Below, in pieces: positions 11,714-21,970 of a stretch of 64,000 bases of DNA. The stretch lies in NCBI RefSeq assembly GCF_002775205.1, contig NC_036456.1, positions 10,753,463-10,817,462 on the forward strand. Reading direction: 5' to 3'. Within the stretch, counting starts at the first letter, position 1. Each line of letters starts with the position of its first letter. The notes below the pieces were generated by a model. It made no database searches. It was not told the DNA's origin and saw nothing but the letters and a program-made list of their open reading frames with translations. This stretch comes from Xiphophorus maculatus (Eukaryota; Chordata; Actinopteri; Cyprinodontiformes; Poeciliidae). A program made the translations under genes and the position numbers.

Positions 11714-14145
11714 ATGGAGGCTGTTCTGAGTGATGTTGTAGCTCCTGAGGACCTCAAAGTAAGTTTTACATTATTAAACCTCTTACCTCGTCGCAGAGCG
11801 AACATATAAGCCAGTTAATAAGTAGCACCGATATCCTCTTACCTTCACTTGTCTCGGTAAAAGCTGACATTGTGGGAAAACTCAACACGTCGACACGTCT
11901 GTAGCGTCACGTAGCATGCTAATGCTAATGTCCATGTTTTGGGTTAACACTTGGTTGCCGTCTTAATCAAATTCTCTTTAGTAATCTGTACCTGGTGCCA
12001 AAAAGAGTTTTACATTTATATGTGGTTACATTAAATTGCACATAGTAGAACAATTAATGTAAATCTTACCCACCAGGATGTAACAGACGCTAAAAGTCGA
12101 TACTTTTTCTGATATGTTGTAATTTTAAGCTGTTTTTATGAAACTTATTTGTGGTTTTTCTGTTCCAGAAATTCGAGAAGAAGTACAACAACGAGCAGCT
12201 GAAGGGATCTGTTTCTAAGGAAACAAAGTTTGAGTATGCTTGGTGTTTAATCAGGAGTAAATACACAGACGACATCAAGAAGGGAGTGTTGCTCTGGTAA
12301 ATAAATGTTTATTATTAAAATTATTCATATTATTTTCCTTTATTTCTTCTAAGTAAACCTGTAGGAACCAGTCACATTCTTTCTGTGGACTGACTGCTTT
12401 AGCAAACATATATGTTTTTTGTCTTGCAGAACTTGTCCACAAATCGTCAAAGGACGACTCCCGGGACTATCTGTTCTACCTTGCAGTGGCCAACTACCGA
12501 CTCAAAGTCAGTCATCTTTCCAAATATAATATTTTTAAAGATATTGTATTTTCTTTCATAACGTGTTCAAAATATTCTCTTCTGTGTGAATGGTCAGAAC
12601 TTAATAGCTGTGGTGTCTCCTACCCACACCTCACTATTTATAAACAGGTTTACTTCTGTTATCTTCTAATGAACCAACTATTCATACCCATATGTTTAAC
12701 CATTGCATATTGGGTCATTTCTATTAGTATTTGAATATTTAATGAACACATTGTTTAATTTTGTTGTATGTTGTTGTTAGTGGATTTTGTGTGCTGTTTC
12801 TATTGCCTGTCATTTTGACTCCTGCTCAAACCAAAGTAACTCTGAATGACAACCTGCAAACACATGTTATTTACTGGAGTTATATAAACCACACTTTCTT
12901 GTAGCCGGATGTATGTAGATTATAGAAAATGAATTAACTAATTTAAGTCAGTGGTTACAAAATTATCTAACTAGAAACCATAGGCTTGGCAGGCATAAAC
13001 TAGATCAAAAATGTAAAGTATAAATAGGGTGAAATTTCCAACCCCAAAAGTAAAGAAAAGAATGAAAAAGAAAGATGTCTAAGAATGTTTAATGGATGAT
13101 TTCATTACCTATAATTCTTACTCCCTTCTTTTGATACAAACACTGAGTGACTTCTAAAACAATAAGGCAGTGTCTGCTGATTCAAGCATGTTACCGGTGA
13201 TGCAGCTAGATGTCACTGTGAGTCTGGAAAGTTAATACTTTGAGGTTTTCTTTTGGCATCAGTACATTTAAAGTTAAACTATTTTAATGTGTATATTTAA
13301 CTGTTATATTTTAACTTTTTCCTATTGATTGTTTCATGTTCAGTCACGGATCCATTCTTTTTGCATAACTGAGATGAAACACTACTTTAATTTGAAAAAT
13401 TGTTTCGTTTTGGGCTAATAATAACCCTTAAGTATTTTAACTTTTGCTATTTCAAATATTTTCACAAATATTTTCAAGTGTCTGTCAGAGGTTTACACCC
13501 ATTTACCTGGTGTTTTTTTTACACCAGGGTGGACTAATTAGACAGCTTGTTGTCAGAGTTTCTAATATCTGATTTATGTGTTTGTGGGGGGGTTGTTCCT
13601 CACCTGCATTCTGGTACGGCAGTGTGCCTGCCTCTGCTCCCTCCCTGACTGTCCTCTGAAGATAACTAATCAGGACTTTATGGTCTGCAGGTTATAATGG
13701 TCTCTTTCTCTGCTTTTAAGCTGTAATCTCTCCAACTATACCTCACGTGCCTCATTCACCTCACGTCTGATCTGCATCGACTTTGATCGTGGCAGATTTG
13801 ATTTGTTTTCAGAATTTTAGGTGACTTCTCTATTCTCTCTCTCTCTCTCTTTCCCCCCCAGGAATATGAAAAAGCCTTGAAGTTCATCCGGACTCTCCTG
13901 AGGAACGAGCCGGGGAACAAGCAGGCTCTGGAGCTGGAGAAGCTCATCGACAAGGCTTTGAAGAAAGGTAAGCGTGTGAAAAACAGCGTTCTGAAAACGC
14001 TCTATAAATCCCCACTCTCACGCCCGCTTGTCGTTGTCCAGACAGCTTGGTCGGCATGGCGATTGTTGGGGGAATCGGACTGGGCGTGGCAGGCTTGGCG
14101 GGTCTGATCGGCTTGGCGGTGTCAAAGGGAGCAGCGAAATCCTAA
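11714..14145 (+). CDS. fis1: Mitochondrial fission 1 protein (5 exons; exon 2/3 joint out of frame)
   Basis: Exons are 11714-11758, 12169-12296, 12430-12506, 13862-13967 and 14042-14145. FIS1 is a tail-anchored outer-membrane protein of mitochondria and peroxisomes whose TPR-like bundle helps recruit the fission machinery. Visible parts are MEAVLSDVVAPEDLK, then KFEKKYNNEQLKGSVS, then SRDYLFYLAVANYRLK, then EYEKALKFIRTLLRNEPGNK, and the C-terminal anchor GGIGLGVAGLAGLIGLAVSK followed by a short basic tail. Exon 2 ends with two bases left over (...GTG TTG CTC TG), whereas exon 3 (AA CTT GTC CAC) needs one left over, so the simple joint would hit TGA. The usual 'GIVLLEELV' appears shortened here. 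This could be a sequence error, a mutated allele or non-standard splicing; all other joints are in frame. Confidence 0.88.
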
Positions 14146-14737
14146 CCTGGATAAAAAATGTGTTCTGGACTTATACGTTGACCTCCATTAAGAAAAAAAC
14201 AAATAACCAAGTGCTAAAAAGAGGTTTGTTTGAAGTTGAATTTGTGCTGCGACACATTTGCAGCAAATGATGGTTGGAAAAAAATGTTTCATTCTTTAAC
14301 AGGGTTGAAAATCACATTTTCTTCTGTTCACACATGTCAGTCTCTAGCTACTTATCTTACTTCAGTTGAATAGGTTGTCATTTGCTTTCTGTATGTATTT
14401 CTAAGAATGTACAGGTTTGTTTCATTGTTTATGGATAAAGGAAAGCGTTACTGATGCTGTGTGAACAATAGGAGGTAACATGAAGAGATACTGGCTTAAA
14501 GTCTGCAGGGAAGTTCAGCTCAAAGCAGTGAACATTTATTTCAGACATGCTTTTTTTGTTTATTAAGAATAAGAACTAATAGAATTTACACATTTACTCG
14601 TGTTAAAAGCTTTCCTGATATTTACTATGTTTAATTATTTTATATCTTGGTAGATAAAATGACTGCGAGAATATTTATGTCACTGTTGATGTTTTTTTAC
14701 TGCAAATCATAAAGACTGATAAATTCATTTTTCAAAA
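14146..14737 (+). other. fis1 3' UTR and flank
   Basis: AT-rich non-coding DNA. No clear single polyadenylation site was chosen. Confidence 0.4.
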
Positions 14738-14920
14738 AAAAATAAATTCAAATTTTATTTGTATAGCACATTTCAGCAGCAAGGCATTTCAAAGTGCTTT
14801 ACATCATATCAAACACAGAAACACAATGCAACATAGAATCAACAATCAAAACATGACATTATGTCAGGTTCCATCAATAAATTTGTAAGTGATTACGTTT
14901 CAAATACAATCCTAAACAGG
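14738..14920 (-). mobile_element. Short retroelement tail repeat, copy 1
   Basis: Begins TTTTATTTGTATAGCACATT and continues with CAAGGCATTTCAAAGTGCTT, a very common fish interspersed repeat. Near-identical sequence occurs at 23651-23826 and a shorter copy at 38655-38760. In the other copies a simple repeat (TCAA or AAATC units) caps the left end, as expected for the 3' tail of a non-LTR element read on the - strand. The family was not determined. Confidence 0.6.
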
Positions 14921-17900
14921 TGGGTTTTTAGTCGAGTTTGCATCCATACTACTGTGTTATATGGAACAAAATACCTATTGCTATTTTTAGAGATTTAATG
15001 AAGATATAAAGGCTGAGTTGCAGAACCAAATTCATCAGACGACACTGCGTTTAAATAAATTAAATATATTTTGCTTCATTTTTTACTTTTACCCTGTGGC
15101 ACCTCAGTGTTACTCCGCCAACTTGCTGGAAACCAGGATCTGCTGCAAACTTTGATTTCAAAAAGGTGCATAAAAGAAATATTACACATTAACTGGACAT
15201 GAAATTGACTGAAATCCAAATGTGCTGCTCCATTGTGTTGGTACGGGCCGTCAGGCTCGGTGTCAAACAATAAAGTGCTGTCGTACTGGATTACACAATA
15301 ACCTTGATTACAGCGTGATGGGGGCATGCACATTGTTCCCAGTTGCATTTCTACATGTTGATTACACATTAATATCCTGCAGCACTCAATGAACGTTGGC
15401 CCGGTAACTCAAACTCACCGGAGCGTATCTGAATTAGCACTGCTCTGATAAATCATTGAGGGCAAAATGTGTTTTCAGTCTCAGGTTTCCTGGGTTCTTC
15501 TCATATGTTCCCGTTTCTCTCTCCTAGCGACATCTTTTCCGGTAAACAGATCATTTTTCCTGACAGGTCTGGTGAGTTTCGGTGTCGTCAGACGGGTTAA
15601 TGAGTTACCCCTCCCGAAGTTGAAAACAGTACAAGCAGCTGATAGCCTCTATAAGCCTTCCTGTTGTAAAATCAAGCCGAGAACTTGAATCTTTCTGGAG
15701 TCTGAGGCATGTCTGATAGAACCTCCGAGAACCTGGGCAGCGTGTTTCTGTCCAAACCCGTATCAGTGAGGCCGTTAAATGCTGCCGGTGTCCGCCTCCA
15801 TTTTTAATTAGGCCAATAAAAGACGTCGATTAGGCTGGAACTATGATGGACTTTAGCCTCATTGTGAGTCTAATGACTGAAATTTTGGCGTAATTAATGA
15901 GGAGCAGCGGGTTCAGATAACTGGAAAATTTTCCGCTCTTCAAAGCAGAACAAAGGACAAGGACTTACGCAAAGTTCAGGTATCCGCTTTGCTTTGAGCC
16001 ACTCGTAAATAACTCCTCTTATTTACATAACTCAGCTAAAATTGTATTTTCCCACATTAGTTTTCACAAGCATTTTTCTAACAGAGTCATCCACAATTCC
16101 TTAGAAAGGAAGCATAAAAATCCTTTAAAAAATACATTCTTATGGCGACCAAGTGGCCACATTTTGCTGCTGTTTTTAAACTTTAAAAACCCTATTAATG
16201 TCCTCCATCTAAGCTTTTTTGGGTCAGTCCCAGATGTTTCAGACTTTTTGAAAACATTGCTCTGACAGTAGAAAAGAGTTATTTCAGCAAGTAGCCATTT
16301 CCTGATCAATCAAGATCAGCATACCTCTGCCTTTCCCGTCTTCCCCATTTTGAAGAGTTTTGATTGGGATTAGAAAAAGATTAGATTTTTCACATTTTTT
16401 CTTGTCAGAAGGCTGCACTCTTAATTGTCATATCTAAATGTTGCTCTATATGAGAGAAGCGTAATAAGTGAAAATCCTTTTCAAAAGAGACAGGCCTGTT
16501 CTGTTTCAGTCTGAATGGTAAAGCTGCAACCAACTATGACTCGCCCAGGTAAAAAAGAAAAGTAAGAGGATTAAAGAAATTCATTAAATTAACTAGAAAA
16601 GATTGAATTATGGAAAGCAGAAGCCACTCAAGACATTTCTGAACTTTTGCTACAAGACAGACAAAAGTAAACTGAGCATATTTTTGCCCAGAACATCTCA
16701 TATTTACAGGCCCATTCAATAAATTAAAATATTGTGTAAAGATTCATTTACTTCAGGAATTTAATTCACTAAATGAAACAGTGAAACATATTTTCAAGCA
16801 GTTTCTCTTACATATAAATTTCTGCTAATAGCTAATGTAAACACGACATGTAAGTTTGAAAGATTTGACTAAAGTTACCTGAAGTTTCACCAGGAAGTGG
16901 CCTTGACTTCTTGCACACTTCCAGAGGGAATATCAACCAGACGGCTTTCTCTCGGCTCAGAGATGTGATATATAATCTGGGGTTCTTATTAATAGAGAAG
17001 CTTCCAGATTTATGTTTTTTAAGATAAGTAACCTCCCTATTAGAGATACCATTGAGAAAAAGCTTTTAATAACTAAACTAAAATGTATTTTTAATAGCTA
17101 GCAGATGCAGGTCTCAGGGTTATTTGTGGTTCCCATGGAAGAACCTTTATTTATCAAGCTCTTCTCATGTGAAACCAGCTGCTTTGTTCGCCATATAAAT
17201 CAGATTATAGGTCAGCCTACTTAAATACTTAATATTAAGACTTCTAGAGAATTTGTTTCTATAATTTGATATAGTTTAAATCAATCAGGGTCAAGTACAG
17301 CGTGAAAAGGTGCGTCTGGAAAGTGTTCAACAGCTCAAATCCACATTTTGTGGGAGCGGTTGGTCAGATCTGACAGTTGCCTGGCAACAGCCTATCAATT
17401 ATTATTGTGTTTTGAATGTTGCCCGAATCTGATTGGTGGAGAGAATGTAGAATCATTTCCGTTCTTTTTGAAAGGCTGCCTTAAAAAAAAAAGAAAGAAC
17501 ACAGTGCAGACCTTTGAATCCTCCCACTACAATGAACTGTTTGACATGACACACATAATCTGCCATATCCAAAACTTTGGCTTATAATGTTGTTTTTATT
17601 TTCGACTTTCCATCACTGCTTTGGTGTATCTCGAATGTTTGGTTAATTTTTGAACATTATGTGTCATTAAAGAAAAGGGATTCTCGAAATAGATGAAATA
17701 TTCCTCCAGAAATCTGGTCCAATAATTATTAAGCAGTTCAGAACAGACTCTGTTTAAACATTTATCTGTGCACTCTTCCATGATGCGCCTCATCATCGCA
17801 TGCTCATCTGATGTCCCTTTGCGTGGTCCGTTCCTGGAAAGCTAGTGGAAAAACTTACAGCCTTTCTAGGTATCACTTCACAAGTCATATAAATTATTGT

Positions 17901-18289
17901 TTTTCAAAGGCAAAGCTTGAGTGAAATCTGATTTTAAACTTTCAAACCCTCAGCAGTCACTCATGCAGTCGGAGGAGCTGTAAAACACGCTTCGCAAACA
18001 GTTTGGTCGTAAAACGGGCCGTTTATGGACATGGAGCAGGACCCGTGTTTTAGAGCAGCTCAGGTGTCAGTGACATTGGTGAGGGTGTTTTATTTGTTTG
18101 GTTTTAACAAGGATGTAAATGTCTAAATTTGATATATTGATCAGGATGCAGAGCTATAAGTAATCCCCTGTCATTTATAGCTGTAGTGTTCTCCATTGTA
18201 TTGTTAGACGTGTTGTTTACTTGCCAGTTCAATGCGAAGCCAAAGCTTTGTATTTGTACTCTGAAAAATGATGCAGCGTTTTGTTAAAG
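14921..18289. other. Gene-free interval between fis1 and duplication copy B
   Basis: No gene recognised on either strand; the longest frames are below 100 codons and have no family resemblance. The part at about 15220-15440 and 15720-15930 is less AT-rich and holds paired TAATTA-type homeodomain cores and CAATAAA motifs, so it might be a conserved regulatory element. The rest is ordinary AT-rich DNA. Confidence 0.4.
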
Positions 18290-18560
18290 CATTATATTTT
18301 TTATCTTTTGTCCCACTTCTACCACAACCTCAGTGTATTATTAATTTGGTTTTATTGTGATAGACCAACAATAAGTAATGCATGATTAGGAAGGGGAAGC
18401 CAAAGGATAAATGGTTACATCAGTGTTCAGGTTGTGCCACCAGCTCTCAAGTTTATGTAGGTCTGGACTTTGACTAGGTCATTCCAAAGCAACAACATGT
18501 TTCGATCTAAAACGTGATGGCTGTACATTAAGGCTCTTTTTCCTGTTGAGAGGTGAAATC
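18290..18560. mobile_element. Degenerate Tc1-like transposon remnant (left edge of copy B)
   Basis: Contains TTATTGTGATAGACCAACAA and GGTCTGGACTTTGACTAGGT followed by GATCTAAAACGTGATGGCTG, all familiar pieces of vertebrate Tc1-like elements in the usual order but decayed. The visible homology with copy A starts inside it. Confidence 0.5.
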
Positions 18561-19733
18561 TAATCTCAAATCTTATGTTTGAAAACCTCCATTGTGTGAG
18601 GATTTGAGTTTTTCTGTGTGTTTATTTTGGGTTTCTGTGTCTATTGAGTCTCCGTGTTGTCCTGTCTATCCCTTGATTGTTCCCAGCTGTGGGAACAATC
18701 TAGGGGTCGACAGCCCGCCCACCCTGGTTGGGATGTTTTCTGTTTTTTCTGTGGACTCTTGCCCTCCGTCCAGCGCCCCTCCGCCCACCCTGGTTGGGTT
18801 GTTTTTTGTTTTTTTTCTCGATACATTACAAGTTATTCTGACTGTTTCTGCATTCCAGAGATTTCTAAAAGTGACTAAAATTGATGTGAATAATTTTACA
18901 GTACAATTTGTAGACTATAATTCGCACATTTACATTCAACTTTTAGTTAAGAGTTTGGAATATACTTTGTTTTAAAATACATTTAAAGGCAGTAAATATG
19001 TTTCAAGCCCAAATGTGAGGAAAAGCTAAAAACATCAAGCAATAAAAGTATCCATAGAGCAAATCCAGAAAACTCTCAAAACCCATTTTTATGAACGAAT
19101 CTTGAATCTTGAACATCCTGTCAATTTTAAACAGAGCTCCAACAATAAGGAACACTTTAACAGTTATACAGAGCCATGTGAATTTGTTAGATTATTTTCT
19201 TCTTTAATAACAAACACTTTAATTTAAAAACTGTGTTTTGTGTTTTCCTGTGTTGTCTTAAATTTTGAAATTGGGTTGATGTTCCGAAACACTTAAGTGT
19301 GACAAACATGCAAAATGTTGGGAAATCAGGAAACACTATTCCACACCACTGTAAATAAATATTAATATCTTTTCACATTGATCTAATTTGGAAGCATACA
19401 AATAAAAACAGTTTTGATATGATTTGATTTTGTGACAGGAGAGAATTACTGTAGAGGTAATGTACACCTCATTACCCAGAGTACAAATCTTTCTGAAACA
19501 GAAACACACATGTGGACTTAGCTTAAAATTGAGCATTTAAACTTTACAGATAACAATATGTTGCTTCTCTTTTATTTTTTCTAACAATTTGGAGTTATTT
19601 TTATTTTACTTGAAATGCAAATGTTTTATTTTGTGAAACAAACACTATGAAAATCCATATTTAGGCTGCGACTGGAGAGAATATTATATGCATCTAATTT
19701 ATTTGTTTTTAAAGAATTTCATCACAAATTTTT
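18561..19733. other. Non-coding flank of claudin B
   Basis: Collinear with 111-1340 of copy A. It is AT-rich with no gene recognised. Confidence 0.6.
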
Positions 19734-19920
19734 TATCTATTTTTTCTCCCCTCCAGGGGGTCATTTTGTGGGCTCTAGTGTCCCTTATATGAAAGTAGGC
19801 TGACAGGAAAGGGGGAGAAGACATGCGGCAAAGGTTGCCGGGTCCGGGAATCGAACCCACGATGACCGCGTCGAGGACTCAAGGCCTCCAAACGTGGGTC
19901 GCACTATCCCCTACACCACC
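19734..19920 (-). mobile_element. tRNA-derived SINE with target-site duplication
   Basis: On the - strand a pol III B box (GGTTCGATTCC) lies within GTGGGTTCGATTCCCGGACC, preceded by a tRNA-like head and followed by a body and a T-rich end, a common fish SINE type. ATCACAAATTTTT occurs immediately on both sides (about 19720-19732 and 19921-19933) as the target duplication. Copy A has an uninterrupted site near 1318-1335, so insertion followed the duplication. Confidence 0.88.
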
Positions 19921-20120
19921 ATCACAAATTTTTAGTATAAATTTTAAAAAAAAACAGTTCACAAAATATTTCCTACACATTTCTGAAGGTCAATGCACAT
20001 CCTGTCTTGCTGGATCAGTTTTGATCTTATAAAAGTAGAGAAACACTAATCAGCTGCAGAAACCCTCATAAACAATGGATTCAGTTGGATTCAGTTCAGG
20101 AAATGTGGAAAGACATTGGA

Positions 20121-20123
<3 letters not shown>

Positions 20124-20171
<48 letters not shown>
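20124..20171. repeat. (AT)n microsatellite
   Basis: About 24 AT units in copy B, at the site where copy A carries its MITE in a TA-rich context. Confidence 0.95.
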
Positions 20172-20178
<7 letters not shown>

Positions 20179-20363
20179 TTGCAGCAAGAGATGACTGACG
20201 TAAAGTAATTTTAGAAACCTGTGTTTTCCTGGCTCTGTGTATTTTGTTCTCTACTCTTTGTTATTCTGTTTTAACTCTATTACCTTTTTATTCAGTTGTT
20301 GGATTCCCAGAACCTTTTGTCCTGAGCAGGAGCGATAATTATTCGACATTTCTGACAATGTCT

Positions 20364-20478
20364 GATAATTATATACTGTATATATATACTTCAAACATGC
20401 TCTGATTATATACTGTATATATATACTTCAAACATGCTCTGATTATATACTGTATATATATACTTCAAACATGCTCTG
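20364..20478. repeat. 37-bp tandem repeat, 3 units
   Basis: Unit reads TCTGATTATATACTGTATAT then ATATACTTCAAACATGC, three times, with a slightly variant first unit. Copy A has only one 'CTTCAAACATGCTCT', so the array expanded in B. Confidence 0.9.
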
Positions 20479-21146
20479 GAGATTTCTAAAAAAACAAAAA
20501 AAAAAACAAAGTTCCTCCCTGAAACTTGGCCTGCCCTATTTCTAGATCTTTTTTGTTGACCTTTAAACAAATGAATTTGCGCCTTTATGAATTCTCTCTC
20601 TTCTACCAGATTGACAGCTGGGTCTCAACTGCAGGCTAAGATTTATCTTCAATATTATCAGCTGGGCCAACTTAAAGCAATCAGAGGATTTGTCAGCGCT
20701 GACCCAGATTCCATCACTGGGTGTTATTAATGAGGTCCAACAAACACAGAAACTTTGAGATAAACTAGAGAACTGTGAACTTTTTGTCTCTGCATTTCTG
20801 CTTGTTAACCATTGAGATTATTCCAGTTAGATGTTGACGTTGTTGCCCTGCGTTCTATTTTTTTATGAGAGATCTTCTCAAATAGCCAAGTAAACAGAGT
20901 TCAAATCATCAGTCCAATTTATTAAAGCCAAATAAGTGATCCATTGTTTAGGATCAACAGAGAAATAATTTACCATTACAGCGCTGGTCCACTGCTGCAC
21001 GTCCTTAAGGGACCCGGACAATAGCTTTTGATTCCTTCCAGCTCCTAGATAAGCTACTCCCTAAAGAGAGCGTTCCCCTGTAGTGCAATTTCCATACCCA
21101 TACGTGTGTGTGTGGGGGTGTGCGTACGTGTGTGTGTGTGCGTGTG

Positions 21147-21660
21147 CGCATGCGAGCATCAACCGGCTAAAATAGATAGAGGAAAAATACAGAATCATTT
21201 ATCCATAACAACATTGTTCCAAAAAGCTAGGCGTGACACTTGGTGAACGTGTGTTCATGTCCCGTGGCCTTCAGATGTTCAACTCAAAACAATAAAACCA
21301 GCCTAGAAACATCTTTTACCACACCTCATTGTGAAACTTGCGTTCAGCCACGTTCAGACTCAATATTTGGGTTCCCACATGAAGAGAAACCGTCAGCGTA
21401 TCAACGTTTGCTGATGAACTTTGATTGCTCGTTCAAATCGCACAAATAAATTGATTCTTTGACAAAGTAGTTCAAAATTCTGACCATGTCTTTGAAAAAT
21501 CCACATATGTTCAGCAGGTAATAATCTAAATGTGATGAGCAAACATTTTTGAGGCATACGTAAAAAAGCATTAAGGACAACTGATGACCATTGGACCTTG
21601 AAAGTGAGCCGATAAACACCTGTTCAGTTTCAGAGGTGTAAAAAAAATAGAAAAGCAGAT
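21147..21660. other. Upstream segment present only in claudin copy B
   Basis: About 500 bp between two (TG)n-rich tracts (before 21147 and after 21660). Copy A has a single (TG)n tract here. The simplest explanation is loss from A by recombination between TG tracts; insertion in B is the alternative. No gene was recognised inside it. Confidence 0.7.
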
Positions 21661-21772
21661 AGTGTGTGTGTCTGCGTGGGTGGGCGTGTGTATTGTGTGT
21701 GTGTGTGTGTGTGTGTGTGGGACAGAGGGAGAGAGTAAGATAGAGGGTAGTGGGAGGAGAAACCGCTAGTAT

Positions 21773-21778
21773 TATAAA
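21773..21778 (+). promoter_or_regulatory. TATA-like box of claudin B
   Basis: TATAAA about 190 bases before the ATG, in a context with no insertion. A start site 25-30 bases downstream would fall near 21800. Confidence 0.4.
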
Positions 21779-21970
21779 TGATTATACATATCTGAGGATC
21801 CAGACACATTACACAGAGGTTATTGTCAACTCAACGGAGGGTCTCGCTTTCGGAGCTAATATTTTTTCCAAATTAACCAAAAAGAGAGAAGAAGGGAAAA
21901 AAACAGACTTGGATCTGGGTATTCTATCATTTTCTTTTGATTATCTGAGAGTTGGACTGAAGAAACGGTC

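Noticed and set aside
19823-19920. tRNA gene on the - strand
   Set aside because: The B box is present but the head is diverged, the sequence continues into a SINE body and it has target duplications, so it is a SINE and not a functional tRNA gene.
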